A stretch of 64,000 nucleotides of DNA from Salipaludibacillus sp. CUR1. Its GTDB lineage: Bacteria > Bacillota > Bacilli > Bacillales > Salisediminibacteriaceae. The stretch is from assembly GCF_021028955.1 (NCBI RefSeq), contig NZ_JAIWPE010000096.1, positions 401,313 through 465,312 on the forward strand, written 5' to 3'. The position numbers and the translations under genes are program-made. The notes below the pieces were generated by a model. The model was given only the letters and a program-made list of their open reading frames with translations. It had not been told where the DNA came from and did not search any database. Below, one piece after another: positions 34,689 to 44,518 of the stretch (positions within the stretch are counted from its first letter, which is position 1; each line of letters opens with the position of its first letter).

Positions 34689-35582
34689 TTAGTCATTTAA
34701 TTTAAAGTCCTTAGGCAGCGGGGCCTCATAATACTGCAGTTCGCCTGTTAGCGGATGATTTAACATAACCCGGTGAGAATGCAGGGCAGTTCGTGTTAAA
34801 AGCCGCTTATTTCCTCCGTAAAGAGTATCGCCTAATAATGGATATCCCAGCCAGGCCATATGGACCCTGATTTGATGAGTCCTTCCCGTTTCAAGCCTTA
34901 ATAACATCGTTGAATAACCTTGTTTCACCTTTATCCGTTCGAAATGTGTCACAGCGTGCTGTCCTTCTAAAGATATTTCTCTTTCGATAATACTCGAAGG
35001 TTTTCTGGCAATTGGGGCATAAATCGAACCGAATCGCCAGGACACCTCTCCTGAAACAAGCGCTGTATAGGCCCGTTCCAATTTTCCCGCTCGCTGCTGC
35101 TTCACAAGCAAGTCATGAGCATAGCGGTGTTTTCCTGCGACCAAAAGGCCTGAGGTATCACGATCTAAGCGATTAACTGCGTGAAAAGTGGCCGGCCATC
35201 CAGTTATTCTATAATGATTAACTACTGCTCCAGCGATGGAAGGCTCATAAGGATCTTCAGTGGGAATCGTTACAATTCCGGCAGGCTTATTAATTATTAA
35301 GAGATGGTCGTCTTCATAAATGACCTCCAAAGGCAAAGAGGTTATTTTAATGTTTTTACTCACTTCTTCATCAGGCAAATGAACGTCCACTTTGTCCCCT
35401 GATTTGATATATTGCCGTACGTTCTGCTCTTTTCCGTTTACTGCTAATTTCCCGCCTTTAAACTTAATTTCAGCAAGTGTTTTACGGGAAATCCCCTTTA
35501 CTTTTCTCAAATAATCTCTTAACAACAGGCTTGAATACCGGTTATCAACTTCCCATGTAAGTATCATTTTTTTATTTGTCAT
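34689..35582 (-). CDS. yjbO: RluD/RsuA-type pseudouridine synthase YjbO
   Basis: 297 aa. An N-terminal S4-like domain (about residues 15-75) is followed by the catalytic domain with [15 protein letters not shown], whose second Asp is the nucleophile, and [12 protein letters not shown]. It modifies uridines in rRNA or other RNA; the exact target is unknown. It overlaps ppnK by the ATGA sequence, so translation is coupled. It is the last gene of the yjbM-ppnK-yjbO operon. Confidence 0.93.
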   Translation of the reverse strand: MTNKKMILTWEVDNRYSSLLLRDYLRKVKGISRKTLAEIKFKGGKLAVNGKEQNVRQYIKSGDKVDVHLPDEEVSKNIKITSLPLEVIYEDDHLLIINKPAGIVTIPTEDPYEPSIAGAVVNHYRITGWPATFHAVNRLDRDTSGLLVAGKHRYAHDLLVKQQRAGKLERAYTALVSGEVSWRFGSIYAPIARKPSSIIEREISLEGQHAVTHFERIKVKQGYSTMLLRLETGRTHQIRVHMAWLGYPLLGDTLYGGNKRLLTRTALHSHRVMLNHPLTGELQYYEAPLPKDFKLND

Positions 35583-36373
35583 TCAGCAATAAACGACTCC
35601 TTCACCCGTTTCCAGAAAGGAAAAGGCCTGAACCTCGCAAATCTCACTTTTTCTTCAGCTACCCTGCATTGAATAGCTTTTACTTTTTTTTGAACTAAGC
35701 TGTAATGGTCCACTGACACTTGAAAATCTACATCATTTTTAGGTTTTAAAATACATGTGTGGTGCTGGGGCAGTACAAGAGGCGACCCGACTGTCCGATA
35801 GACACGGTTATTAATAGATGCCATTTCGGCTAGCTGTATAGATGCCAGAGAGGGATGCAAAATAGCCCCTCCCAAAGCTTTATTGTATGCGGTACTTCCT
35901 GATGGGGTGGATAAGCAAAGCCCGTCTCCTCTGAATGTCTCAAACAAGTCCCCTTTAATTTCAATATCCATAACAAGAGAGCCTTCCATACTTTTAACTG
36001 TGCATTCGTTTAAAGCAAGGAAACGCTCTGATTTCTGGTCGCCATGGTGGCGGATAATCACTTCCAAAACGGGATATTCCACTATTTTGTAAGGGGTTTT
36101 GGCAATATGGATGACTAATTTTTCGACTTCATCAGGCTGCCAGTCTGCGTAAAATCCCAGATGGCCCGTATGAACACCGACAAAAGATGTTTCTTCAAGA
36201 CGATGAGTGTATTGATGGAATGCTTCCAAAAGGGTGCCGTCCCCTCCCACGGAAATAACGATATCAGGCTCTTCCTCATTAAACTCGAGTTCGAATTCCT
36301 TAAGATAATTTTTTATTTTTTGGGTTAAAATATTTGAATCGTGGTCCCCACGCGACTTTACATTAAACTTCAT
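35579..36373 (-). CDS. ppnK: NAD kinase
   Basis: 264 aa. [11 protein letters not shown] is the diagnostic ATP/NAD kinase motif and [21 protein letters not shown] the second one. It makes NADP from NAD. The ATG at 36373 starts [10 protein letters not shown]; the open frame extends upstream to 36577 but that portion lies inside yjbM and shows no NAD-kinase similarity. An AAAGGA precedes the chosen ATG at somewhat long spacing. Confidence 0.94.
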   Translation of the reverse strand: MKFNVKSRGDHDSNILTQKIKNYLKEFELEFNEEEPDIVISVGGDGTLLEAFHQYTHRLEETSFVGVHTGHLGFYADWQPDEVEKLVIHIAKTPYKIVEYPVLEVIIRHHGDQKSERFLALNECTVKSMEGSLVMDIEIKGDLFETFRGDGLCLSTPSGSTAYNKALGGAILHPSLASIQLAEMASINNRVYRTVGSPLVLPQHHTCILKPKNDVDFQVSVDHYSLVQKKVKAIQCRVAEEKVRFARFRPFPFWKRVKESFIAE

Positions 36374-36395
36374 AATTGGCAGTCGTCCTTTCAAG

Positions 36396-37031
36396 TTAAT
36401 TCCGTTTTCGAATTGACTCCCTCTGTTTAGTGATAATCTGCTGGGCCTCCTGTACCTCTCCGCGTATCTTTGACATTTCTTCATCCAATTTAAATGCTGC
36501 TTCAGCTGCCGTTTGCAGTCTTTCTTCAATTTCGGCCGGTATTTTACCGGAATACTTATATTGGAGAGAATGTTCAATCGTTGCCCAGAAATTCATCGCT
36601 AAAGTACGGATCTGAAGTTCAACCAGAATAGGTTTTTCCCCGTCTATAGTTTGGACAGGATAACGGAGAATCATATGATAAGACCTGTACCCGCTTCTTT
36701 TTTTATGTTTTATATAGTCTCTCTCTTCTTCTATATCAAAATCCGTCCGGGCATGAATAAGCTCAACGACCGTATCGATATCTCCTACAAACTGGCACAT
36801 TATACGGACACCAGCTAAATCCTGCATTTCTTCTTCCAGTTCATTGAGAGGGATATTTTTTCTTTTAGCTTTTTCAAGAATACTGGACACAGGTTTCACT
36901 CTTCCGGTGACAAATTCAATAGGAGTATGTTTGGAGGTCAGCTGATACTGATCCCGGATACCTTTTAATTTAATTTTCAACTCTTCAACAGCCTGCTTAT
37001 AAGGGGTAAGCATCACATCCCAATCCAGCAT
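36396..37031 (-). CDS. yjbM: Small alarmone synthetase YjbM (SasB/RelQ type)
   Basis: 211 aa single RelA/SpoT synthetase domain. [41 protein letters not shown] and [24 protein letters not shown] are the conserved blocks, with a C-terminal helical tail for tetramer formation. It synthesises (p)ppGpp. First gene of the operon with ppnK and yjbO. Confidence 0.94.
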   Translation of the reverse strand: MLDWDVMLTPYKQAVEELKIKLKGIRDQYQLTSKHTPIEFVTGRVKPVSSILEKAKRKNIPLNELEEEMQDLAGVRIMCQFVGDIDTVVELIHARTDFDIEEERDYIKHKKRSGYRSYHMILRYPVQTIDGEKPILVELQIRTLAMNFWATIEHSLQYKYSGKIPAEIEERLQTAAEAAFKLDEEMSKIRGEVQEAQQIITKQRESIRKRN

Positions 37032-37096
37032 CTACGTCACCACCATTATTTTCTTGTTTTATGTCCTTTGCTGTTTTTCTGATTGGCTGGGTATGT

Positions 37097-37489
37097 TCAG
37101 TTTTTTAAACCAAACGTCTGCTCTACCTTATTTACAAACTCTTTTCCGTAATTGTTGTTTCCTTTAATATTTTCCAGAAGCAGCTTGATTTCTTCCCAGA
37201 AGTGGGTCAGTTCAAGTTTTCCGGCTGTTTCTCCATCTAGAGCAAGAAATACTTTTTTCTCTGACTTCAAAGAGCCGTGAAGAGCCTGCCAGTGCTCACT
37301 TGTAATTCTGACATGGTGGAAGCCTTCATCGTTTTCCAGTAAATAGACAAAAGCTTCTCCATCCGAATCTGCTAAAATTCTTTCAGCTGGAGTAAGGGAT
37401 TGCCAGTCACTTTCTTTAATTTGTTTATTTAATGCTACCTCTACGCTATTGTCTCTTTCTATTATTTCTTCAGCTTGAAAGATAATCAT
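37097..37489 (-). CDS. yjbL: YjbL (UPF0738) family protein
   Basis: 130 aa, soluble and acidic, no recognised catalytic motif. Its position between yjbK and yjbM, and its length, match the UPF0738/YjbL family. The ATG at 37489 follows AGAGGAGG by 7 nt; the longer open frame up to 37675 is upstream sequence without a ribosome site. It is divergent from yjbK. Confidence 0.85.
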   Translation of the reverse strand: MIIFQAEEIIERDNSVEVALNKQIKESDWQSLTPAERILADSDGEAFVYLLENDEGFHHVRITSEHWQALHGSLKSEKKVFLALDGETAGKLELTHFWEEIKLLLENIKGNNNYGKEFVNKVEQTFGLKN

Positions 37490-37693
37490 TTGCGAACCTC
37501 CTCTGTAAACATCCACTATCATTTTATCATAATCGTATATTTTAACGCAGTAAAACATACCAGATCTCTGCTTATAAAGCAGAATCGATTCATTGCCATC
37601 CTTTGTTACATGTGGAATAATTTCAGATGTAGCCTGGTGTACACCGGGATATACAAATATCAATAAAACTAACATTGAGTGCAGGTGATCAGC

Positions 37694-38284
37694 ATGAATC
37701 AGGAAATTGAAATAGAATTTAAGAATCTAATTGACAGAAAGAAATATGAAGAGCTTCTTAGCTGCTATCAGTCTTCACGTACCCCTGTTTACACACAGGT
37801 GAACCACTATTTTGACACGGATAAATTATCTTTAAAAGATAAAAAATCCGCCTTAAGAGTCCGATATAAGAAAGGAGCTTATATTTTAACCTTAAAACAG
37901 CCTTACGAGACAGGTCTCCTGGAAACACATCAACAGCTAAGTGAAGAGGAGTTTTCTTCTTTGAAGGAGCATGGCAGTCTTTCAGAAGGCGATGTATTTA
38001 ACCAGCTGTCACAACTGCTGGAAGAAAACGTCCCGAAATTGGACTACCTTGGACAGCTGACGACTGAACGGACGGAAATCAGCCTTAAAGAAGGGCTGCT
38101 TGTCCTGGACAAAAGTTATTATTTTGACCACGTAGATTACGAGATAGAATTTGAATGCGAAGAATTTGCTTCAGGAAAGCAAGCTTTTAAACAGTTATTA
38201 AATGAGTGGGACCTTTCGTGGAACGAGCCAGCTAATAAGATTGAAAGGTTTTACAGCGTAAAAATTCAACGGGAACAGGATTAA
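37694..38284 (+). CDS. yjbK: CYTH domain protein YjbK
   Basis: 196 aa. The CYTH metal-binding ExExK signature is EIEIEFK at the N-terminus, with ALRVRYKKGAYILTLKQP and YYFDHVDYEIEFECEEF following. CYTH proteins bind or hydrolyse triphosphates; the substrate in Bacillus is not settled. The ATG at 37694 is preferred, since the upstream reading starts inside a divergent promoter. It is followed at 36 bp by yjbJ. Confidence 0.92.
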   Translation: MNQEIEIEFKNLIDRKKYEELLSCYQSSRTPVYTQVNHYFDTDKLSLKDKKSALRVRYKKGAYILTLKQPYETGLLETHQQLSEEEFSSLKEHGSLSEGDVFNQLSQLLEENVPKLDYLGQLTTERTEISLKEGLLVLDKSYYFDHVDYEIEFECEEFASGKQAFKQLLNEWDLSWNEPANKIERFYSVKIQREQD

Positions 38285-38320
38285 CTTTAGATTCGGTTCT
38301 TATTGCAGGAGAGGGTAAAA

Positions 38321-38953
38321 ATGAAAGTTAATATGTTTAATGATTTGTATCAATGGCAGGTGTTAAAAGCATGGGGAGATAAGCAGCTGAACCGGATCGG
38401 CCAGGCCTCTCCACCTGTGAAAAATACATTCACCCAGGCGTTAAACGGCCACCTGCACTCCGGAAGCCTTCCGGAAACCGCAGCGAATAAAAGCGGATCA
38501 CTTATCGACTCCTATATCCAAAAAAAAGAAAGAGCAGGAAATCTAATCAGCCAGTCTTCCAATGACAAGGCATTTCTCCCTCTTATTAAAGAGTCTGCAA
38601 GGAAATATGGAGTCGATGAGAAATTAATCTATTCGATTATTAAACACGAATCCGGTTTCAGGACTGACGCAAAGAGTCATGCCGGAGCACAGGGGCTTAT
38701 GCAGCTTATGCCAGCTACAGCAAGAGGCCTTGGTGTCAAAAACAGTTACGATCCCTCTCAGAACATCGATGGAGGAACCCGTTATATTAAAGCGATGCTC
38801 GATAAATATAATGGAAATACAGCCTTGGCTCTTGCCGCTTACAATGCCGGACCGGGAAATGTGGACAAGTATGCCGGGATTCCTCCTTTTAAGGAAACTC
38901 AAGCCTATGTTCCCCGCGTTTTAAACACTTACGAAAAGCTCAGCTCAGTCTAA
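38321..38953 (+). CDS. yjbJ: Lytic transglycosylase YjbJ
   Basis: 210 aa. The SLT catalytic Glu is in IKHESGFRTDAKS; GAQGLMQLMPATARGLGV and LALAAYNAGPGNVDKY complete the family signature. It cleaves peptidoglycan between MurNAc and GlcNAc. No classical signal peptide is seen, as with other Bacillus homologues whose export is unclear. The ATG at 38321 follows AGGAGAGG. A terminator follows at 38968. Confidence 0.92.
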   Translation: MKVNMFNDLYQWQVLKAWGDKQLNRIGQASPPVKNTFTQALNGHLHSGSLPETAANKSGSLIDSYIQKKERAGNLISQSSNDKAFLPLIKESARKYGVDEKLIYSIIKHESGFRTDAKSHAGAQGLMQLMPATARGLGVKNSYDPSQNIDGGTRYIKAMLDKYNGNTALALAAYNAGPGNVDKYAGIPPFKETQAYVPRVLNTYEKLSSV

Positions 38954-38967
38954 AACTGAGAGCCAGA

Positions 38968-38998
38968 AAGGGTTCGTCTTGGACGGAGCCTTTTTTTA
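38968..38998 (+). terminator. Terminator of yjbK-yjbJ
   Basis: An imperfect GGGTTCGTC / GACGGAGCC stem followed by TTTTTTT. Confidence 0.75.
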
Positions 38999-39210
38999 TA
39001 TTTAAGTCCTTTTTAAGTGATCTGCTTGAAATTATCCTAAAACCGGGCGGAATAACGGCCTGTCCCCATACAGTCTTACAGAAGCAAAACACATTTGTTG
39101 CGACCTAAGCTTCCCCTTGCTACAATAACGATAGAAAAGCTCCGGGTATAGTGTACCCGTGAAAAAGCGCTAATGTATGACTATTTCAACATCTTTAAAA
39201 GGAGACCCCG

Positions 39211-39630
39211 ATGACTCAGCCCAACAACACGGTATATTCACTTATCGGAGAAGATAAATTAGACATACTCGTCGATCATTTTTACGAGTTAGTATCTGAG
39301 CACCCGGATTTAATCGAGGTGTTCCCCGATGATTTAACAGAAACAGCGCGAAAACAAAAACAATTTCTTACCCAATTCTTCGGAGGCCCGGCTTTATATA
39401 CAGAAGAACACGGTCACCCGATGCTACGTGCACGCCATATGCCTTTCAAAATTACACCGGAGAGAGCTGAAGCCTGGCTGTCTTGTATGGCTCAGGCGCT
39501 CGTAGAGGTAAATATAGAGGAACCTTTAAGAACAGCTGTGTTTGAACGCTTATCTTATACAGCTCGCCATATGATCAATTCCGAAACGACACATTCCTCT
39601 GAAGGAAGCCGAAAGGGGTATGACTCATGA
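39211..39630 (+). CDS. yjbI: Truncated hemoglobin YjbI (group II)
   Basis: 139 aa 2/2 globin. The stretches LIGEDKLDILVDHFYELV, FFGGPALYTEEHGHPMLRARHMPF and AWLSCMAQAL follow the group II (trHbO) pattern, with the proximal His within GHPMLRARHMPF. It binds oxygen and related ligands and partners genetically with SpxH. An AAAGGAGA precedes the ATG. The stop overlaps the spxH start by ATGA. Confidence 0.92.
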   Translation: MTQPNNTVYSLIGEDKLDILVDHFYELVSEHPDLIEVFPDDLTETARKQKQFLTQFFGGPALYTEEHGHPMLRARHMPFKITPERAEAWLSCMAQALVEVNIEEPLRTAVFERLSYTARHMINSETTHSSEGSRKGYDS

Positions 39631-40562
39631 CAGCCAAGGAAGGAAATTTTGTTTGTTATGACAATCTGGGTATCTGCTGCCCTGTTGAACCCGCCTCTTT
39701 CTATATAATGGAGCGGGAAAAAAAACCTGTAGAAATATATGTGTTTATAGACCCTTTATGCCCTGAATGCTGGTCTCTTGAACCTGTTATAAAAAAACTG
39801 CAAATGGAATACTCAAATTATTTTAAGATTACTACTTTTCTCGGCAATGAAATGAGATCCTTAAATTCACCATGCGGGAAACAGTATAAATCCATCGTTG
39901 AAGAAATGGCTAAATCGTACAACGAAACTGCCTGCCGTACAGGTATGCCCTGTGACGGAGATGTGTGGTATGAAAATGCAATGACTACCCCTTACTCTGC
40001 TATATTGGCCATTAAAGCTTCTGAACTCCAAGGTAAAGCAATAGGGTCAAAATATTTGCGCCGTGTACGTGAGGCTTTATTCCTTCACAAAAAAAATATT
40101 GCCAGTGAAGACGTATTAATTTCCTGTGCTGAAAAAGTAGAAGGAATGGATGTCGGGGAGTTTGCTAAGGATCTGCACTCAGAAGTGGCTAAAAAAGCTT
40201 TGCACGGCGACTCCAAAACGACAAAAGAGATGGATGTCGACGCTTTGCCGACAATGATTTTCTTCGGCGAGGATGTGGATGAACCGGGTCTTAAAGTTCA
40301 AGGGTTGTATGACTATAACGTCTATGTGAGTATTATCTCTGACATTCTTGGAAAAGAACTGCAGAAGTGTCCTCCGGTTTCATTAGAACACTTTGTATCA
40401 TTTTATTCTCTGGTGGCAGAAAAAGAAATTTCTGTCGTGTTTGATATGGATGCCGAACAGGTAAAAAAAGAAATGAAAAAAATGCAGCTAAAGCAGCAAG
40501 TAAAAGAAATCCGTACAAAGCACGGCTCATTTTGGCGGTATACAGGAGAATTAAACGAGTAA
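39627..40562 (+). CDS. spxH: ClpXP adaptor protein SpxH (YjbH)
   Basis: 311 aa DsbA-like protein. DPLCPECWSLEP carries the CxxC of the thioredoxin fold. The protein escorts Spx to ClpXP for degradation, so spx at 47833 and this gene form a regulatory pair. There is an unusually Cys-rich N-terminus (CYDNLGICCPVEP), in line with the Zn-binding His/Cys region of B. subtilis YjbH. It is translationally coupled to yjbI. Confidence 0.92.
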   Translation: MTAKEGNFVCYDNLGICCPVEPASFYIMEREKKPVEIYVFIDPLCPECWSLEPVIKKLQMEYSNYFKITTFLGNEMRSLNSPCGKQYKSIVEEMAKSYNETACRTGMPCDGDVWYENAMTTPYSAILAIKASELQGKAIGSKYLRRVREALFLHKKNIASEDVLISCAEKVEGMDVGEFAKDLHSEVAKKALHGDSKTTKEMDVDALPTMIFFGEDVDEPGLKVQGLYDYNVYVSIISDILGKELQKCPPVSLEHFVSFYSLVAEKEISVVFDMDAEQVKKEMKKMQLKQQVKEIRTKHGSFWRYTGELNE

Positions 40563-40581
40563 TTCCATACATTCAGTTCAC

Positions 40582-40612
40582 CCGTACGGAGCAATGCTTC
40601 CGTGCGGCTTTT
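40582..40612 (+). terminator. Terminator of yjbI-spxH
   Basis: CCGTACGGAGC ... TTCCGTGCGG stem with TTTTTAATTT after it. Confidence 0.8.
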
Positions 40613-40671
40613 TAATTTCCGGAAAGTTTTGTCCTGTTAACTCATAGACTAGACAAAAGAGCACTCTGCTT

Positions 40672-40707
40672 TTATGGACGCTTATTTTTCTTTCCTCTGT
40701 TATCCAT
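40672..40707 (-). CDS. Candidate micro-ORF (11 aa)
   Basis: MDNRGKKNKRP, starting at ATG 40707 with AGGAGGG about 7 nt upstream. It is very basic. Only the good ribosome site supports it. It lies between two hairpins (40582-40612 and 40752-40783) in a 414-bp gap. It may be a leader peptide or chance. Confidence 0.25.
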   Translation of the reverse strand: MDNRGKKNKRP

Positions 40708-40751
40708 TGTTGCTTCCCTCCTGAGGAACCCGCTTTTTCTTCAGAAGCACG

Positions 40752-40783
40752 AAAAAAATCAGGCGGGGTAACCTGATTTTTTT
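40752..40783. terminator. Free-standing symmetric hairpin
   Basis: AAAAAAATCAGG / CCTGATTTTTTT around an 8-nt loop, usable as a terminator in both directions. No long gene directly precedes it on either strand. Confidence 0.6.
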
Positions 40784-40862
40784 CGATCGGAACATTGTCA
40801 ATAGTTTGAAAGGCTTCTCCGTCAAGGGGTTTGTGACGTCCACATAAGCTAAGGGGGAGTTA

Positions 40863-40878
40863 TGTGATCCCTTTCACA
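40863..40878. promoter_or_regulatory. Fnr-type box 1 upstream of the 54-aa gene
   Basis: TGTGATCCCTTTCACA is an exact match to TGTGA-N6-TCACA, about 100 bp before the GTG start. A TACAAT -10-like sequence lies at 40908-40913. Confidence 0.7.
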
Positions 40879-40918
40879 ATTCTAATTTAACAAATTCTGA
40901 TCTGACTTACAATACGTA

Positions 40919-40934
40919 CGTGAATGTTTTCACA
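40919..40934. promoter_or_regulatory. Fnr-type box 2 upstream of the 54-aa gene
   Basis: CGTGAATGTTTTCACA, one mismatch from TGTGA-N6-TCACA, 56 bp downstream of box 1. It overlaps the expected transcription start of the TACAAT promoter. Confidence 0.55.
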
Positions 40935-40976
40935 AATTAGTCAAAGATTACTTATTTTCATAAAGAGGTGACAGCT

Positions 40977-41141
40977 GTGAAACTAATTTTTGGCTTGCTT
41001 GGCATATTAATCAGCTATACTTTAACCCTAATGAGTTTAATGAATCTATTTCCGTTCTGGCTGTCTTTCCCTATACTTTTTCTGACTATATTATATACAC
41101 TCCATACGTTTACTAACCGGCACAGATTTAAAGGATTTTAA
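40977..41141 (+). CDS. Small membrane protein (54 aa), likely Fnr-controlled
   Basis: 54 aa beginning at GTG 40977 with AAAGAGGTG upstream. It has two hydrophobic segments (about residues 2-20 and 24-44) and a basic tail NRHRFKGF. No family is recognised. Two Fnr-type palindromes lie in its 5' region, so expression probably depends on oxygen. It occupies the place between spxH and pepF. Confidence 0.65.
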   Translation: MKLIFGLLGILISYTLTLMSLMNLFPFWLSFPILFLTILYTLHTFTNRHRFKGF

Positions 41142-41290
41142 GTAATGGGAGGTGGCCTTGAAGTGTTCCCAGGCCAATCCCCTGAGTGAAACCAAAATAC
41201 GAAAGCACAATAGCATTCTTTATAGCTACAATTATTTTATCCAGCTTTAAGTAAAGATCTGCCGGAGAAACTCCCGGCAGCTTCTCCGTA

Positions 41291-43099
41291 TTAATCAAAC
41301 AGCAAATTTTCCAGCTCATCCAGCGTTTGTTCAAATACTTTAAGAGCCTGTTTTACCGGTTCAGGAGAGGTCATATCTACTCCTGCTTTTTTTAGAACTT
41401 CAATCGGATAATCTGAACTTCCTGCTTTCAGGAAGTCTATAAACCGTTCAACCGCCGGTTCCTGTTCTTCAAGAATCTGTTTTCCTAAAGCTGTGGCAGC
41501 ACTATACCCGGTAGCATACTGGTAGACATAAAAGTTCATATAGAAATGAGGGATTCTTGCCCACTCAAGAGCGATCTCTTCATCAATAACTATGTTATCG
41601 CCGAAATACTTCTTATTAAGGTTATAATACGTCTCGTTTAACGTGTCCGGAGTGAGAGGTTCACCGTTCTCAGCCTTATCATGAATCATTTTTTCAAATT
41701 CCGCAAACATAGTCTGCCTGAAGACGGTGCCCCTGAACCCTTCAAGAAACTGATTAAGTAAGTACAGCCGGCGCTGTTTATCAGTCTCTTTTTTAAGCAT
41801 ATAATCATTTAAAAGTGCTTCATTGGTTGTCGAAGCAACCTCTGCTACAAAAATAGAATAGTTGGCATAAGGATAAGGCTGTTCCTGTCTTGTGTAATAG
41901 CTGTGCACGGAATGACCGAACTCATGCGCCAATGTAAACAGGTTATTCACATTATCCTGCCAGTTCATTAAGATATAAGGCTTGGTTCCGTAAGCTCCTG
42001 AGGAATAAGCCCCGCTTCTTTTCCCGGCATTTTCTTCTACATCAACCCAGCGCTCTTCAAGTCCTTCATTTACAATAGAGGTATATTCACTGCCGAGAGC
42101 AGATAAGCCATTAAGCATCAGGTCCTTCGCTTCTTTATAAGGAATTTCCATCTCCACATCTTTGACAATTGGAGTGTATAAATCATACATGTGAAGCTCA
42201 TCCAAATCCAGTGCCCGTTTTCTTATATCTACATAGCGGTGAAGCAAATAAAGGTGATCATTTACTGTTGAAACCAGCTGATCGTAGACAACTTCAGGAA
42301 TATGGTTTTTACTTAGTGCAGCCTGGCGTGCAGAATCATAATTGCGGACATTTGCATTAAAAATGTTCTTTTTTACATTCCCACTTAACGTACTGGCAAA
42401 TGTGTTTTTATATTTGCCATAAGTCTCATACACAGCTTTAAAAGCGTCTTCTCTTACTCTTCTGTCATTGCTTTGGAGAAAACGGATGATTCGCCCGTGA
42501 GTTACTTCTACTTCATTTCCATCCTCATCTTTAATTACCGGAAATGCCAAATCGGCATTATTTAACATACCGAATGTAGTTGAAGGGGCGTCTGTTACTT
42601 CCCCTGCCTGGGCAAGAATAGATTCTTCTTTCTCACTGAGTACGTGGGGACGCTGATGGTTTATTTTTTCAAATGCATGTTCATACAACTGCAATTCGGG
42701 TTCATCTTTTATAAACTGTTTAAGAGTTTCTTCAGGAATAGATAAAAGTTCAGGTGTCATAAATGAAGCAGACTGACTGACCTGAGTCAGCAGCTGGCTT
42801 GCTCTGTCGTTCAACCCCTGGTAAAAAGAATTCGTCGTATCCTGATCATAGCGCATATGGGCATATGTATAAAGTTTACCCAGTTTTTTTGACACTTCGT
42901 CCTGGTAATGGAGTGCTTTGTACAATTGTGCTCCTGATTCCCCTAATGTTCCTTGAAAATTTTTTAGTTCAGGAAGCATCTCTTTCACTTCCTGGAACTC
43001 TTTTTCCCACTCATTATTATTTTCATAAATATCCTCCAGATCCCACGTTTTCTCTACAGGAATCTCTTCTCTTTTAGGTAACGATTTTTGTGCGGCCAA
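41291..43099 (-). CDS. pepF: Oligoendopeptidase F
   Basis: 602 aa M3-family zinc metallopeptidase. The active site is LAHEFGHSVHSYY (HExxH) with the third ligand Glu in FVAEVASTTNEALL. It hydrolyses oligopeptides of 7-17 residues in the cytoplasm. A GGAGGTG lies 5 nt before TTG 43099, giving an N-terminus of MAAQKSLPKREEIP like other PepF proteins; the earlier TTG at 43114 overlaps that site. In B. subtilis it lies downstream of coiA, as here. Confidence 0.92.
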   Translation of the reverse strand: MAAQKSLPKREEIPVEKTWDLEDIYENNNEWEKEFQEVKEMLPELKNFQGTLGESGAQLYKALHYQDEVSKKLGKLYTYAHMRYDQDTTNSFYQGLNDRASQLLTQVSQSASFMTPELLSIPEETLKQFIKDEPELQLYEHAFEKINHQRPHVLSEKEESILAQAGEVTDAPSTTFGMLNNADLAFPVIKDEDGNEVEVTHGRIIRFLQSNDRRVREDAFKAVYETYGKYKNTFASTLSGNVKKNIFNANVRNYDSARQAALSKNHIPEVVYDQLVSTVNDHLYLLHRYVDIRKRALDLDELHMYDLYTPIVKDVEMEIPYKEAKDLMLNGLSALGSEYTSIVNEGLEERWVDVEENAGKRSGAYSSGAYGTKPYILMNWQDNVNNLFTLAHEFGHSVHSYYTRQEQPYPYANYSIFVAEVASTTNEALLNDYMLKKETDKQRRLYLLNQFLEGFRGTVFRQTMFAEFEKMIHDKAENGEPLTPDTLNETYYNLNKKYFGDNIVIDEEIALEWARIPHFYMNFYVYQYATGYSAATALGKQILEEQEPAVERFIDFLKAGSSDYPIEVLKKAGVDMTSPEPVKQALKVFEQTLDELENLLFD

Positions 43100-43192
43100 T
43101 ACAGGCACCTCCAATAATTAAGTCATTCTACCCTCTTAGCTTACTATTAATTGGGCCTTTCATACAATTCTAGATAAATACTCAAATTCCTG

Positions 43193-44431
43193 TTAAGTTT
43201 TAAATATATTTTTGTTCCCGAAATAAACAGCAAGTTGATTACATACGAAGGTATCATCTGTCAAAAGATTGTTAAATGTTTTTTTTACAGTTATATGGCG
43301 GACAACTTTGTACACTCCTGGATATAACTTAATCAATGCTCCAAATAAACAAAGAAGTTCAAAATATTCCGCTAATAAACATCTGATTATTTCTTTATGG
43401 TGTATAGAGGCTGGGCGAAAAGTAAACCTGTACTGATGTGCAGCGTTAATCATTTCCATAGTAAGAGCTGATAAATGAATAGTTTTATTGACTTCAGTCC
43501 TATTAATTAATTTAATCACAAGCCAGGACTGCCATAAGTGAGGAGGCGTCATAAGCATATATTGGGAAGGTAAAGGAAGGTTGCAGACTGCAGGGAAATA
43601 ATTGAGGTTTAACTGGCAGCTTTGAAAAAGTGGAAGCATTCTTTTTTCTGATGGCGTCATTGTCACGTACATTTTTGTCCGTAAGCTCAACGTACGTTTT
43701 TTCCATTGCTTCAGAATGTCTGCCATGCACGTTTTTGTATTTGTGTCCGGGAAGAATAAATTTATCGGGCTGCAAAACATATCATAAGGCGAGATAGAAG
43801 AAGAATAATTTTTAGCTTGAAGGAATATTTTTCGAGGCTGAATATAGAAAAAACGGGAGTAGATAAGCCATTTTTCTTTGTAAGGGTCATAATATATTGA
43901 GTGGGGCACAGGCTCCCGCCTGATCAAAAAGGAGTCCAGAAGAGTTAAAGTCTTCAACGTATAGTTTTCATTTGTTTCAGAATTGTGAAGTCCTATCCAA
44001 ACCGGCTCATACCCAGCCTCTATATAAGAAAAATGCCTTTGCATAAATTGCTCGGTGTCTATACTGGATCTCTGAATTTCCAGCACATAACAGCGGCCGT
44101 TTATTTTCATACATAAGTCTGGTCTTCTTCTTAATTCAGGTAAATATAATTCGAGGTAGGTTTCAATATGGTGGGAAGTTAGCCACTGATAGAGTTTCAT
44201 TTTAGCAGTTGCATGAGCAGCTGTTTCGTTCGTTCTGCGGAAGTCACAGCGGGATAGAGGAAGGTGGGCAAAGTGCCAGGATTGGCAGTTACCCAGTTTT
44301 AAGATAACTTGTTCAGTACAGTGAGGGCAAAAAAATTGGTAGGATAATTTCATTTTCATCAGCTCTTCACGTTTCCATTTGCGGCTTAGCAAAGAGATCG
44401 TCTGACCATCTGAACGGCCGGCATGATACAT
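43193..44431 (-). CDS. coiA: Competence protein CoiA
   Basis: 412 aa. The N-terminus has FFCPHC and GNCQSWHFAHL, a Zn-finger-like region. A nuclease-like core of PD-(D/E)xK type follows (ETYLELYLPELRRRPDLCM, YVLEIQRSSI). The C-terminal half is divergent. CoiA is needed for DNA processing during natural transformation. AAGGTGAT precedes the ATG. The 5' region contains a LexA-like box (44519-44530) and a stem (44452-44487). Confidence 0.85.
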   Translation of the reverse strand: MYHAGRSDGQTISLLSRKWKREELMKMKLSYQFFCPHCTEQVILKLGNCQSWHFAHLPLSRCDFRRTNETAAHATAKMKLYQWLTSHHIETYLELYLPELRRRPDLCMKINGRCYVLEIQRSSIDTEQFMQRHFSYIEAGYEPVWIGLHNSETNENYTLKTLTLLDSFLIRREPVPHSIYYDPYKEKWLIYSRFFYIQPRKIFLQAKNYSSSISPYDMFCSPINLFFPDTNTKTCMADILKQWKKRTLSLRTKMYVTMTPSEKRMLPLFQSCQLNLNYFPAVCNLPLPSQYMLMTPPHLWQSWLVIKLINRTEVNKTIHLSALTMEMINAAHQYRFTFRPASIHHKEIIRCLLAEYFELLCLFGALIKLYPGVYKVVRHITVKKTFNNLLTDDTFVCNQLAVYFGNKNIFKT

Positions 44432-44518
44432 ATCACATCACCTTCTTTTCAGGCAGCTTAATAACCCACAGTTAAAACTAAGCTGCCCGATATAGTCCAG
44501 TTAATTATAATAAATGGG

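Noticed and set aside
36374-36577. N-terminal extension of NAD kinase
   Set aside because: It overlaps the yjbM coding region in a different frame and shows no family similarity.
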